Of a DNA stretch of 64,000 bases, positions 23,488 through 36,280 are shown piece by piece. Position 1 is the stretch's first letter. Every line of letters begins with the position of its first letter. Below the pieces are notes generated by a model that saw only the letters and a program-made list of their open reading frames with translations, made no database searches and was not told the origin of the DNA. This stretch comes from Terfezia claveryi (lineage: Eukaryota; Ascomycota; Pezizomycetes; Pezizales; Pezizaceae), in the NCBI GenBank assembly GCA_015179025.1, contig WHUX01000068.1, positions 124,001 through 188,000 on the forward strand, in the 5' to 3' direction. The translations under genes were made by a program, and so were the position numbers.

Positions 23488-26400
23488 ATGGCGACCAAAT
23501 CTGCACTTAAGGCTGCAAAAGTTTGTATTGGCTCGAAGGATTGGGAAGGGGCAGTCAATAATTTCCGCAAGGTCCTTTCATTTGAGCCACAAAACTACAC
23601 AGCGTAGGGACTGAGTTTGAGCCACAATTGACCCCGCATTGAGCCTGGCTGACGGTCTCCCCAGTCTCCTCTATTTGGGTTATGCCCTTTTCCAGCAAGG
23701 CCTCATACAAGAAAGTGAAGAGTCGTACAATAACGCTCTGTCTGTAGACCCAAAGTATGAAAAGATGCCAGAGCCATGGCAAGGCCTACTCAACATCTAC
23801 GAGGCACAAAAGAATATCCCCAAATATATAGACACTGCAACAAAACTTAGCATCATATTTAGAGACGGGTGAGGTTTCGATCTGCTGTTACCAGAGCAAA
23901 ATGTTACGTTGCGGTGGGACACATTGCACCTATGCCTGGGTATATCAGTGCGTATGCTGACAAACGGAGAAGGGATGATCGAACTAGGTGTGCGAACGTA
24001 GTCAATAAGATGCCCCTGTTCGTCAAGGAATATGGGACTACCCAGCAGGTCTGCAGATTACCCTGAAGTCACAGTATGGAAGCTAACAAAAGCCAAGTTT
24101 AAACAATGCCTTGACATAGTACTACCCGGTAGCCCGGTGTTTGAGTACCTCGAAGGTCTAATAGCCCGACCAGCGGATACATATCTCATACTTGCCGAAA
24201 TGACAGAAAAGGAAGAGATGAATAAAATAAATAAAGAGATTGGAAACAGGAGCACAAGATTGGGTGCTACTAAAGCCAATGTAACTCTTGAGGTCAGGCA
24301 TGAGGTTCTGAGTGCATCTCCTGTAAGCGCCACATGCTCTACTGGCCTGACGGTTCCTGGCTTAATGTCCCATACAGCTTGAAGAGCTTTACCAAAGTAT
24401 TCTTAATTGGTCCGATAATGAGGAGCTCCGAAGGGATATCGAAGGAAGGCTGTTGCAGCATGGCTATGAGAAACTGCTTGTATTGCCAGCAGATAAGAAG
24501 CCTGAGCAGGTGCAAAAAGTCAGAAAGTGGGCTGAGGGCATGGTGATCTTGAAGTTTCCTCATGAATTAGCCTGGAGACTTTTCATAGAATGGAAGGATT
24601 GCGAAAGCTTAGGTATGTTGGATGTTTGGGGTTTGTAGTTTCATATGCTAATGTAATCTGCAGCAGTACATGATGTAAATGTTTTGCGTGAATTCGTGAA
24701 TTTTTTCCCAGATACTGGTCTTGGAGAGGTGCTCAAGGCATACCTGCAGTCGGAAATATCACCATTTCCCGCTCCAACCCCTACTGTACAGCGAGATGAC
24801 GGTGTTCCACCTACGCCAGATGAAATTGACTCCGTTCAGATACTTTCCTCAATGACTGTATGAGTCATACCCCATTGTTGATCTCTGATCTTGGTCTAAT
24901 AATGCTTAGGAGGGGCTGGCCAAGGATGAAAAATCCGCCCTTTGTCACCGAATTACGGGTGACTACTGCTTATTCCTTAATGAGTATCAGACTGCTGTTG
25001 AAGCTTGTGGAGCTGGAAGGAAGCTACTTCTTGCCGAATCTAAGGAGACGGGTGTGATCCTACAAAGGTAACCCCAATCTGTCCCCATTCAGCCAGTAAG
25101 TGAGCTCACACTTCTACTACACAGGAACTTAGATAGTACTACTGCTATTCTTGCGACCGCCCTCATCCATTATCAGTCCCCAAAGTATCATCAGGACGCT
25201 AAAATGTACTTTGATGGGATTCTTAAACGGAATAAAAACAATATTACAGCTTTGGTCGGTTTAGGGCTGATTCTACAAGAGCAGGGGGATCATGAAAGAG
25301 CCCTGGAGTTCCTTATGAAAGCGTTAAAACTCAACCCAGATAGCACGAAGATATTATCTGAGGCTTCATGGTGTCGGGTTTTGATGCAGGATTACGAGGG
25401 AGGGGAGGCGGGCTTGGAAGAATGTCTTGAAAAAATAACTGGAGTGGATGCACAAGCAAGGGAGCTAAAGGCTCAGGTATTATGGAGAATTGGTACCTGT
25501 ATCTGGAATGCTGATGGTATGCATTAACAATGCCTATGACTTGGCTAATACTAATAATCAAGCAGAGGAGGCTAGGAGTGACCGTAAAGGTGCATACTCT
25601 TACTTCATGAGAGCTCTTCAAAGCAACAGCAATTATGCTCCAGCATATACGAGTATGGGTATATATTATGCAGACATCGCGGGTGATGTAATCAGAGCCA
25701 CAAAATGTTTTGAGAAGGCATTCGAGCTATCGCCGGGAGAGATTGAAGCAGCAGAAAGGTTAGCTCGAATGTTCGCGGACACTAGGGAGTGGGATCTTGT
25801 GGAGATTATAGCCAGGCGGGTTGCGGATGCAGATAAGAAGAGATCTATCACTGGGATGGTCATGAGTTGGCCGCAGAATGCCATTGGCATGGTAGAACTG
25901 GTATGAACTGTCCATGGATTTTTGTATTCAGGACAAACTAATGGTATCCAGAACGCCCAAAACCATGCAAAGGCTGTTGTAGCATTCCAGTCGGCTTTAA
26001 GATCTACACCAACTGACCTTCATTCCTGGTTCGGCCTAGGAGAAGCTTATGCGAATTCCGGCAAGTACAATGCTGCTCTGAAATCCTTCCAGCGAGCAGC
26101 CGAGTTAGACGACGAGAATTGGCTTGTTAAGTACATGATAGCCAATGTCCACCGAGAACTTGGTGAATTTACTGAAGCATGCTCTGGATACCGTGAAGTG
26201 CTAGAAAAACAACCCGAGGAATTTGGAGTGTTGATGGCCCTTGCTGAGACCCTGCTTGCCATGGCGCATAATCATGTTGAAAATGGATACTACGGCCAAG
26301 CTGCTGACGCCCTTTTAGAGTCCCTTAAGACATCAAAAGAAGTGGTTACTTTGCGGGCAGAGACACTCAACATATGGAAGAACGTTGGCGATGCATGCTT

Positions 26401-28227
26401 GCTATTTTCATGGATACAATCCCTTTGCTCACAGCTTCCCCTGGATTTGGTAAAGGGAATGATATCCCTAGATATCGACAAAATGCATTTGAATATCATG
26501 TCTGAATACGATCGAGTTGACTCGACTATATTGGATTCTTTAACAGACGGGGACGCACACTTGCAATCTTGTTTGTATCTTGGTATCCTCTCCTATAAAA
26601 GAGCGCTTTATGTGTCTGCAGATGATCGCTACGCTCACTCTGTTGCGTGGTTCAACCTTGGTTGTGCTGAATTCCGTGCCTATAATTGTGGGATTTCTCA
26701 GAAGGAAGCTCACCATAGCTCTGCCATCCGCTGTTTCAAGCGTGCAATCAAAGTCGAGCCGGGAAACCATGACTTTTGGAATGCTTTGGGAGTTGTCACA
26801 GCGGATAGAAATCCCCGAGCATCACAGCATGCACTTGTACGATCCTTGTACATCAATGGGAAGGACGCAAGAGTATGGACAAATCTGGGGACTCTTTATC
26901 TCCTCCAGCATGATGTTGAACTTGCCTCAGAAGCTTTCACACGGGCACAGTCAGTTGACCCGGAATATGCAAACGCATGGATTGGCCAAGGGCTCATATC
27001 AGTACTAGGAGGTGAATTTGAGACTGCCCAGGAGCTCTTTGAACATGCGTTTGAGATATCCGATGGATTTGCGGTACAGACATCTATTTAGAGTAACTTT
27101 GGTTTCGTGGGTGGCGACTGACCGTTCTTTAGACCATTTCGAAACGAGAATATGCGACGTCCACCTTCGACACAAGGATTAGTGTTCAGCCAGAGGCATC
27201 TTTCATTTCGCTTATTGGTCCCATATTTGCTCTTCATAAGTTGGAGTTGCAAATGGCGAACCAACCGGCATTGTTACATCTCAGCGCATTGTTACAAGAG
27301 CGTATAGGAGAATTTAACAAAGGTGCTGCTAATTTATCAACGGTCTGTGACGTCTACGAACAGCGCTACGAAGATACGGAAGCAGAGGAGGACTTGGTTC
27401 GATATGCACAGTCCAAGGGGGATTTGGCTCGTATGATGCTTGGGCAGAAAGAATACGACGAGGCAATTGAGCATGCGTCTATAGCATTGGATCTATCTGC
27501 GGAAATTGAGCTGTTGAAGCCCTGCAGGCTGTCTGCACACCTTACGTGTGGGCTTGCGAATTATTTCAATGGGGAGATGAGTCAATCCTTGGAGATGTTC
27601 AAGGTAGCACTGGAAGAGTCTTCAGAAAACGCGGATGTAGTCACGCTGTTGGCGCAAGTACTTTGGGCGAAGGGAGGGGAGGATGAAAAGGAAACTGCAA
27701 GGGAACAATTATTTACATGGTGAGTACCCCCGGCGGTTACCTGAGTTCTATCTAACGCTTGGCTTTCTAGTATTGAGAATCACCCAGATCATCTACATTC
27801 CATGCTACTTCTAGGTAGCATAGGAGTCCTAGACCAGAATGAGGATATTCTCGAGGCAGTTATGGGCGATCTTTACTCCGTTCGGGGTAACATACTCGAC
27901 CTTGCGCTAATGGACAAAGTCGACAACATCTTGAATGTTGTCGCGCATCTGCAGAACAAGGACCCTATCCCCACTGCGGCCACCGCTGTTTTCCTTGGCC
28001 CCGCCCACCCTGGCCCGTGGCAGAATTTTGCAGCAGTGGCGGTCGACCAGCATGCAGCGGATATGGCTAAGGAGGTAGCTGAGCAAGGCGACTTTGATCC
28101 AGAAGTTGTTGCGGATGCATTAGCGGGAGTTGGTCAGATAAGTTGTGACCAGAGAGCGATTATGATTGCGCCATGGAGGGCCAGTGGTTGGAAGGGATTG
28201 GCGGCAGATATTGTTGCCACTACATAG
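23488..28227 (+). CDS. SKI3: Superkiller protein 3, TPR scaffold of the Ski complex
   Basis: Ski3 holds Ski2 helicase and Ski8 together and feeds mRNA to the cytoplasmic exosome. Twelve exons in phase: 23,488-23,603; 23,665-23,868; 23,970-24,048; 24,098-24,322; 24,378-24,612; 24,664-24,857; 24,910-25,067; 25,125-25,516; 25,566-25,900; 25,952-27,073; 27,133-27,719; 27,771-28,227, giving 1,367 residues (yeast Ski3 is about 1,430). Introns are 48-101 nt, several with CTAAC/CTAAT branch sites 10-15 nt before AG. TPR helices are visible from the N-terminus (S-K-D-W-E-G-A-V-N-N-F), e.g. G-L-G-L-I-L-Q-E-Q-G-D-H-E-R-A and G-L-G-E-A-Y-A-N-S-G-K-Y. The Ski3 signature D-Y-L/E-Y-L-E-G, N-K-E-I-G-N-R-x-T-R-L-G-A and P-H-E-L-A-W-R occurs in exons 4-5. 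No frameshift or internal stop remains in this model. Confidence 0.92.
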
Positions 28228-29650
28228 GGAAGAAGACGACACCCCAAATAGCACGGTTCTGATTGGATAGAGGCCCGTTGGATAGTAGAGGCTATATAGC
28301 ATCTTAATCTGGTCAATATCGAACGCTCAATCATAGCTCTAGGCTTTTGTAGTAATAACTCATGACTAAGCCTTAAACTATGACACAAGGATATACGTGT
28401 CAGTGAGAAACAGGTTTACCCTGAAGTATATCCCAACCAACCAATTTTGTAAAAAATAAAAAAAAAAAAACCTGCCGTGCCTACACGGATCTATGCACGT
28501 AACAACTGAAAGAGATCCCTCTTCATATCAAAATTAAAAATAATGGATATGTATCTTTGTGTGCTACCCCAACCTGTGAGAAAATAGAGTGGGTCCCCGC
28601 TCTTTCTTATCCAAACTGGTCTGTCCAAATCGCCCCTGCCTCTGAGATTAATCGGCTGACCAGGACAATGGAAGATCCGCACCCCCACCCCCGCGCGTTT
28701 ATATTCAGATAGATGGTCTAATTTTATTTCGTGGGGCCCAGGCGTTTGGTCCAATCATCACAAGCTGTAAATTGGGCGATTGTAATTACCCAGAACTTCG
28801 AACGGTTGGGAATGAAAGATAGCACTGCTGTTCTGAGATTAAATTAGGGCTTTTTTTTTTCTTGGAACCACATATCTCTAGGTGATCTGGTTGCATTTCT
28901 GCTATACTAGGTATATCATACTCTACTTATACCCTTTCAGTTAAGTCATTTGAGTCTACCCCTCTCACTGCTTGGTAACTAGCCCCCGCCCTTCCACTCC
29001 CTCCCCTCTTTCGACGGAAGGAAGAGCTTGTCAAGCCTTGCGATTTAATAAAGAATCTGATAAGCTCAGCAGTTCAATCTCACACAAATATTATGGGTGA
29101 ATTACCCTAAACGCCATTTAACCTAAATTACCATCTGACAACTAAGATACAAACTGGCAGAGATGGAAGGTATATACTTGTAAATTATCTCCCCCCAATG
29201 TCTCGAGACTAGACTTTATCCTTTTCATGGGGTCACAATATCCAATCAAATGTCAAAATATTATACTACTGCGTAATTTCTTGGATTTTTTTAGGCAGTG
29301 CCCGCCAGACCGACCAGACTACGGTACCGCCATAGCTCACATTATATCCTTATTTTTCAGAGGCCATATAGATCTACTACAATAATGACACCAAGGTACC
29401 ATGCCTCCAGAAGACGAAATATTTGAAGAGGCGGTCACAGTTGTCAGCCGCTCAAAGTTCTGGTTACTTCGCCTTTTGCACCTGTTGCTTCGGTTGCTTC
29501 GTCAGTTGCTGTAGTTGCTTTAGTTACTTGTTGCTTCCCCAGTTGCTTCAGTAACAGTAACAGTAACTCAGGCAGTGTTTGCAACGGGCCGGCCAGGCCG
29601 GCGAATGGGTAGCCTGGACCGCCTGGACCGCCTGAATAGTCCAAGGTATT
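28228..29650. other. intergenic DNA downstream of SKI3
   Basis: Normal GC, no gene I can support. It holds an A-rich run at 28,447-28,468, a T-run at 28,851-28,860, and a GTTGCTTC-rich simple stretch at 29,480-29,550 followed by a GGCGGTCCAGGC-type duplication (29,590-29,640). The 66-codon minus-strand frame over the last part is Gly/Leu/Thr-rich and repeat-derived. Confidence 0.5.
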
Positions 29651-31480
29651 TACGTAAGGATTATGAGATCTTATGATATGAACGAAAGTATTGGAGGCTT
29701 ATTATAAGAGAGATGTATTGATTGATTGATCTATATCTCTGCTTAAGAGGTTCTAGCCAGTATCTCTTCCTTATTCACACATGCTTGTCATATGCCTTCT
29801 TATCCACATGCCCTCATGTCCACATGTTGTTGATGTGCTCACATGTTATTGACTTTTAATGTACATGCCTTGGTAGAGTATTTCTTACAATTTAGTGAGT
29901 ATAAAAAAAGGGCAGAATTCTTATGTAAAATCCATATCAAGCACTAACTATTAATAAGTAGGTAGTTCTTACTAGAACATAAAGATATATTTATCTACTA
30001 ACAGATTATCACAATTGGTTACAGGAAGACATTATTGAAGCCTCCAAATATATAGATTCTTGAAGTACTAATATCCCTAGTAGGTTGGCTTCTTTAAAGG
30101 ATGATATTGATTAAGTATGAGAGATGTTGAAAGAGCTTGAAAGTATAAGGTTTAAGCTTGTATGCTACCTATAGTTACTATTTTTATATCTATTTCAGTT
30201 TTACTTATATATAAATATTGTCTACTCTTAGGAATATAACTTGAAAATTTAGGCCATTTAGGTCATTTAAGCTATTTGGGCTATATAGGCCATTCCTGGC
30301 CATCCAAGTGGTCCAAACTAGTCTAGGCTGCACTTATCTCTGCCAAGCTCCTCTAGGTACTTTTATACTATATATATACTTTGGCCTCTAGATCAGACTA
30401 CAAAATAATAGCCAGTCTATTATAAACACTGCTTTGGTTGCTTCCCTAATTATCTTAGTTACTTCAGCTATTACTACAGTTACTTTGTCTATTGCTTCCG
30501 TTACTTTACTTTTTTCTTTTATTGCTTTCTCTATTACTTTGGTTGCTTCTTCTTTTACTTGAGTTACTAGAAACTCTCTCTATAATTCTAACTCTTAAGT
30601 AGCTATAATAATTTTTTCTTTAATAAAATAGCTGAAGTTTTAAAACTATGAAAGGGATTTAATACTAGGTTCTAGCTTCTAAGAATCTCTGTGTAAATAT
30701 TAACTACTTATATGGTATATATAGCTTACTATTTAGAAGACCAACTGAAAAACTTACAAACCTCTAGTGTTAGTTCACTATTATTGCTTCTTTTATATCA
30801 GAACCATCTCGAAAATGTTAATGTTATCCATATTATTGGTCTTTTTTATTAGATTATGATTTCTTTTTTATTAAAGTTTACTACCTAGAACTATTAGTTT
30901 TTTATATATATATAATAATAGAATAGGCCTAAACCTTCTCCATAAACTTATAAATATATTTCTTACTACTACAGATCTTAGTACTTTGTAACATATATTC
31001 TATTATTTAATATATAGTATATATAAGATTACAAGGTTATTAAGTAGAGGAATTATAAAGAGAGTAGAGTATATATTTAGAGTAATTATAGAGTTATCTA
31101 GATATCACTATAGTCTTAATACTATAGTCCTATTAAAAAATATTTCTCCAGAATTCCCAGCTCCTTATATTTTACTTTCCTTATTTAAGACTAGCTCTTT
31201 TAGTATCTCTACTTTTCTTTTACAGTTAAACTTAGCTATACTAGAACTCGTTATAGTAGAAATCTTACTATAATAAATGACTTAAAATGATTTTTTAGTT
31301 TCTTATCCAAAGCCCTTCATTATACTATCTTATAAAAGAACTAGACTAGAGTAGAGATTTATTGATCTTAAAAATTAACTATATACAAAAATATCTAGAT
31401 AAACTAAAATTTATTTAGAAGACTAAAAATCCTGAAGTTGCTTCTGGACTTTAGTAGTTACTTGATAGTATTTCAAACTA
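29651..31480. other. AT-rich decayed DNA between the SKI3 island and the Plavaka element
   Basis: GC falls sharply at about 29,650. The stretch 30,430-30,560 consists of degenerate GTTACTTCxGCTATTACT repeats. No open frame with a recognisable domain. The region ends exactly at the TA preceding the transposon terminus at 31,481. Confidence 0.55.
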
Positions 31481-31530
31481 CATCAGCAAAAAAAATTCTC
31501 CATCATGACACAGCAACTAGTTTTGTTCCA

Positions 31531-31705
31531 CCTGGTGCACCACCAAATTCCTGCTGCCTCTCATGCACCCTGTTCATACTACAAAATTTCTGCTCCCACT
31601 CATGCACCCCATGCGCATCCTCAAAATATATGCTCTACACCTCGAACACCACCAAATTCCCACTGCCTCTCATACACCCTATGTGCACCCTCAAACTTCA
31701 GCAGA
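31531..31705 (+). repeat. about 50-bp tandem repeats at left subterminal region
   Basis: Three to four degenerate units of CACCAAATTCCTGCTGCC ... TCATGCACCCTATG ... CATCCTCAAA. The first unit overlaps the CCTGGTGCACC motif. Short CCCTCAAA/TGCACCC motifs are dispersed in this region, as often seen in subterminal regions that bind transposase. Confidence 0.6.
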
Positions 31706-31891
31706 AAAAATAAACAAATCTGTATCCGGACGCATCAACTACTTTTATACCATCCCATGTGTTACAATTTTCTGCTTACCTCTATACGCCCCCACACATG
31801 CCCTCCTAATATTGGCCTGGCACCTGTTTTACATCCGACACTTCACGTTCTTTGTGGCTCTTCTCTCAACTGGTCACAAGTTTATTATTTC

Positions 31892-34832
31892 CTAATCATA
31901 AATCATATTCCATGTCTCTAAGTCTATTCTATTATTTACCAACCAACTTTCCCCCGGCTCTAATGGTATCAAATGCGCAATCCCTTCTATTTGTGATATC
32001 TTAACTATAACCCCTTCCCCACTCATCGGCAATCCAACGCGAACCATCCCTTCCGTGCCCTGCACAGCATTCAACCCAATGCATTGAAGCAGATTCACAT
32101 GCGCCAACCGGTGCACCATTCCTGCTATAGTTATTACTTTGAACAATGCATTGATTCGTCCTGGTATTCGACCATTCAGCATCCCTACTGGTGCCTCATC
32201 CAATGCACGCTGTCTCCTTACCCATATCCAATCGTATCTTTCCTTCCTGTGAAATTTCTCGGTGCATCTAGCATTGTGCAAAATGAACCCTTCTCCACTG
32301 AATTTTGGCACTGGAATTTGAAGCACCCCATATGAACGAATTTCCTGAACTAACAGCTCGGTAGGGTCGAAATCCATGCTTCTAACTTCCTGCCTTAAAA
32401 ACGCTTGCGTTGTCAGCACCAGATCTGGCAAGCCAGTTACACGCTCCAGATCCTCGAGGCTGGATATTAATCCCAACTCAATTTTCCCCCGCAACTTCAA
32501 GTAGACCTGTTTTCCGACACCTGGCGTCACATCTCCGTTTTGCCTAACCTGGTTCCATAGATTAAGTGTCAAGTCCTTCATAGCAAAAGTATGATCCCTC
32601 GTGTAGGTAGTAACTATCTGTGGTGTTGCATTAACCCTATTACTTCGACGGTAAGCATCCTTAAGGCCTTTATGCATAGCTTCACTGATATTCGTGGAAT
32701 ATTGAGCTAGAGCCCCAAACTTCGGAATTTGTTCGGCATAATGGGAGATTAAATGGATTTTTGGGAAATTGAAGTGCACCCCTTCTTGTAAAATCTCATT
32801 CACCAATTCCCGACGGTGCAAGGTATTTTCTTGACGCATCCTAACCTTTTCCGACGCCCTGAGGTCTTCAACCAATGATCCCGCTTGTTCCTTCAACAAA
32901 TCCTTATGTGCTTCTGCAGCAGCCTTTCTTGTTTTCTTATCAGTACGGAACCTCAAGAACACAGCTTTAGTTTCATGAAACACACACAAATATTCTTGTA
33001 AATAAGAAACTGTCTTATCCGTATGACTAGGATACTGAGTCATGAGATAGAAGTCAGTGATGCTACGTACGCAGCGAATTGCTCGGTTGAACTCCTGTAC
33101 CTGACCTCCGGTGGGCCGTGGTTGGTTGGCCTTCCGACGCAACGCCGCGGTAAATGTTCCAAGAATGACTTTACCAAAGTTCCGCATTTCCTTTCCCGAC
33201 CATTGTGAAACAACTCGGTATCCCTTGGTCGGAACTGAAAATCCGGGGTAGGGAGGCAACCGATGCCAGACATAGTCAAATGCATTAATCCGCTCATAGT
33301 ATTCTAGAAAACCTTGAATCCAATCCATTAAATGATTTAACACTCCTAGGAGGATATTGTGCAAAACATCTGCTCGAACGAGCTCAGGCGGATTTATATT
33401 TGGGACTGACCACAAGGCGTTTTTGATGTTTTTAACGCCGTTTGCTTTCAAACTGATAGCGTCGGAATTGTTGTACGCTGCGGCATAATTTTGATGTGAG
33501 TGAGCTGGATAACCACTTCCTGAATACTCACCAAGCTTCTCGGTCGGAATTGTGCAAGAAGGGCAGCGGTTGTTTGCAATACCATGGATTGTAGCATTTT
33601 CCATATGGTCAGCGAGCCAACAAAAGAGCTTAGGAAAGCATAAGCGTACGTTCCCATCAGCACAAACCATCTCGTAGCCTTTCTGACATCTCACGTCAGA
33701 TAGCGGTTTTAGCAAATGCGCCAAAACATCGTGTATGGTTTGCAACGCCTGAATTTCCTGCGTTTCTACCGAATACCCAGGTATTTTGTTGATTCGTTTC
33801 GGGCCAATCGGTAGTAGTGCAATTGGTATCCAGGCATGCATCGTAGGTGTATTGCGTATGGAGCTTCCGATATTGCCTATACTCATATAAACAGGCCATA
33901 ACTTTTTGTCTCCAGAGAAATTCGTTAGGTGAGTTTCATCTGATGCTAGTAAAATCGGAACAAGTGTCCCGCCTTCAGGTAGCAAAGCCTATCCGTTTCA
34001 GTTAGTTGGATATCCGACGTAGTACACACAAATTGCTCACCTGAGTGTCTTCCCACCACTGTGCAGTATGGATCTCACTATATACCCTGTTCCCTTCGTT
34101 GTCGTATTCTTGCCGCGGGCCCCAGGCCATCTCGCTGGCATAAACCTTTTGGCGTAGAAGGTACTTCACTGCTGCAATAATATTCCGATAATAAAAGGCC
34201 ACCCCCTTGAGTAATGGGTAGTTCACTGTTCCTGAGTGCCAGGAAGGTTCATTTGCCGCTGCGTCGATAAGCTTATACATTGTATATGCTGACCGAAATT
34301 GAACCTCGTGCGTTGGATTGAGGCCTTTCAAGAGGTTATCCTTGAAAAACTGGTCGATCTTTGACTGTGAGGTCTTTGTAGAATTGAAGAAGCGTGCCAG
34401 TCGATAATCAATTGAGGTGCGGAATGGAGCAAACAAATTGAAGTTTCGGTCTTCCTCCGGAAATACATGTGGACGTATTGGGTTGCCTGCACGTGGATAG
34501 GTGATTGCATCAATGTGCTGACTTCCCTCATCGGATTTTGGTTCAATACAAAAAGTTCGAGCCTCCCTATCAGATCCCTCGCTATGGCATGAATCAGAGT
34601 AGTAATCAACATCAGCAGATATAATATCTGTGAAATTGACTTCGTCTATATCATAATCTAAATTAGTAGTATCTCTGGTGTTGGAGAACCGACGCTTTCG
34701 AGACGGTGGCAGTGGCCCATTAAGATCCTTCACGTTTTTTTCGGGATGAACCTTCTCCAGATGATTTGAATATGCTCCAGCTGAAGTATAGAATCATGGG
34801 CACCATTGGCATAGGGTTTTGTATCTGTTCAT
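31892..34832 (-). CDS. Plavaka-type transposase (C2H2 finger plus DDE-like transposase), one in-frame stop
   Basis: Two main exons joined across a 52-nt intron (33,989-34,040; GTGAGC..GATAG): the N-terminal exon from 34,832 to 34,041 and the long exon from 33,988 to 31,892. Hallmarks of Plavaka: I-L-L-A-S-D-E-T-H-L-T-N-F-S-G-D-K-K-L-W-P-V-Y near the start of exon 2, the C-P-S-C-T-I-P cluster, R-A-D-V-L-H-N-I-L-L-G and F-P-K-I-H-L-I-S-H-Y. N-terminally there is a C-x2-C-x12-H-x4-H zinc finger (about 34,813-34,755), but a TGA at 34,796-34,794 interrupts it. The rest is fully open for about 940 codons, unlike other elements here. So it is a very recent element with one disabling change, or its true start is downstream of the finger. 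Plavaka elements are widespread in Agaricomycetes and some ascomycetes. Confidence 0.85.
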
Positions 34833-35110
34833 TTTGAAACGTCACGGAGGTTGTAAAATGTTGTAAGAGACAGATTTGTGGTGTAATATTTTCATTAACA
34901 GAATCTCAGGGAATAAGCTTCGTAAGTGCCAAGGCTCCGATTGCACTGAATAAAGAATCCTATCCGACGTGATGCGTTGGATTTTGCCAAGATCGACTGC
35001 GCACGATACCCTTGGCCCCACCCCCCTTCCTAATCTTCTCTCTACTTACTTTCTTCCTTCTACCCACACCAAATACACAACCTTCGCATCCTTCCTTACT
35101 TCCCTCTACC

Positions 35111-35263
35111 ATGGAGACTGCCCTCTACCTCTGGAGTCGGGAGAGCTCTTACCTTCATCTTGTTGCGTCTAAATTCAACGCCGCGATCAGCCAACTGAAG
35201 CCACTGCGATCACGCTGGCAAGAACAACAAGATGAGGCTGGGGTGCTTCCTATCCTTGGTTAA
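35111..35263 (+). CDS. small unrecognised ORF inside the Plavaka element
   Basis: M-E-T-A-L-Y-L-W-S-R-E-S-S-Y onward, 50 residues, preceded by a C/T-rich leader with ACCATGG context at the start codon. It lies between the divergent transposase and the zinc-finger fragment. No family recognised; it could be a first exon of a longer gene. Confidence 0.25.
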   Translation: METALYLWSRESSYLHLVASKFNAAISQLKPLRSRWQEQQDEAGVLPILG

Positions 35264-35291
35264 GGTCCTATCTATGACCCTCACTTCAACC

Positions 35292-35385
35292 ATGCCACTT
35301 CTTTGCCGAGTTCAGGGCTGCCCAAGGCAATACTTCACTGGATACAAGTTCCGACTTCACTAGTTGGAACACTCTCATAGTTTAT
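35292..35385 (+). pseudogene. isolated C2H2 zinc-finger fragment on the plus strand
   Basis: From an ATG at 35,292 the frame gives C-R-V-Q-G-C, twelve residues, H, then stop-L-E-H: an exact C-x4-C-x12-H-x3-H finger whose H-x3-H linker is broken by TAG. It lies on the strand opposite to the transposase. It may be the remnant N-terminal exon of a second Plavaka-like gene. Confidence 0.45.
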
Positions 35386-36280
35386 TATGTTTGCTCTCCC
35401 CCTTTAATAAAACTACAATTTCCAACCTGAACAAAAGAATCACTTCCTGCATGAACCTTGATATTGACTCTTCCATGCCCAAATCATCAATCCTTTCCTC
35501 CCTCATCCTTCCTCTCTGACTACGTTTCCGTAGACGTTCGCAACGGGCATGCCGTTGTCTTAGCCGTTGTCTTATCCGCTGCCTCTGATTTGACTTTGCA
35601 GATTGAGGAGAAGCTAGATTTGGAGGAGCTACTGGAGTTAGGGGACGCATTGGGGTCGGCGGAGGCACGGGAGGGGTTGGAAATAGGACTGCGAGTGGCA
35701 TATTTTCTTGGTTCTCTAATTCATTGCTAGTTATAGATAATCCGACTCTAAACGTTTCTTTGCTACTTACCATGTGGTGATGGCGACGTGGGTGGTACTT
35801 CCATATCCTCCTCCATATCCTCAACATCGGTAGTTAATTCCGATACACTTTGGAGAGGAGCTATCCGCTTACGCCGGCTTCGTGTTCTATATAATGTCTT
35901 CGTTGGGTCTTCATTAATACTAAGAAAATATTAGCTAGGACTAAGACTCTCGCTCCAATTATGGGAGGGCTCTCGCTCCAATTATGGGAGAGCTCTCGCT
36001 CCAATGGGAGGTCTCTCACTCCAATGGGAGGACTCTCACTCTAATGGGAGGGCTCTCACTCCAAAGGGGTCTCCTAAGGGGGGCTCTCAACCAAAAGGGG
36101 CTTTCTCAACCAAAGGGGGGCTTTCTCAACCAAAGGGGGGCTTTCTCAACCAAAGGGGGCTTTCTCAACCAAAGGGGGTTTCTTTGCTAAGCTAAGTAGG
36201 ACATACCTATTAGTACTATCTTTTGGAGATAGCTCTGGTGGTGGGAACATCAGTTTCTGGCGAGGTTGACGTGAAGGCAT
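35375..36280 (-). CDS. basic Pro-rich protein, three exons (gene C of the element), function unknown
   Basis: Exons 36,280-36,207, 35,919-35,771 and 35,715-35,375 join in phase through introns of 287 nt (GTATGT..TTAG, with GCTAAT branch site) and 55 nt (GTAAGT..TTAG). The protein starts M-P-S-R-Q-P-R-Q-K, has a basic cluster R-T-R-S-R-R-K-R that could be a nuclear localisation signal, an acidic D-M-E-E-D-M-E stretch, a Pro-rich centre (P-P-V-P-P-P-T-P-M-R-P-L-T-P) and a long Arg/Gln-rich helix (R-Q-R-I-R-Q-R-L-R-Q-R). No known family recognised. Its first intron contains the 20-bp minisatellite. Lying beside the transposase on the same strand, it may be an accessory DNA-binding protein; that is inference. 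Confidence 0.55.
35945..36185 (+). repeat. 20-bp minisatellite inside an intron of gene C
   Basis: Units begin as CTCTCGCTCCAATTATGGGAGGG, become CTCTCACTCCAATGGGAGG and then change to CTTTCTCAACCAAAGGGGGG; about eleven units in all. The gradual change of unit sequence across the array indicates ongoing local duplication. Confidence 0.85.

Noticed and set aside
26047..26770. Antisense frames within SKI3
   Set aside because: They are shadows of the well-supported SKI3 exon 10 on the plus strand.
29444..29644. 66-codon Gly/Leu/Thr-rich frame on the minus strand
   Set aside because: It covers simple repeats (GTTGCTTC and GGTCCAGGC types) and lacks any homologous look or splice context.
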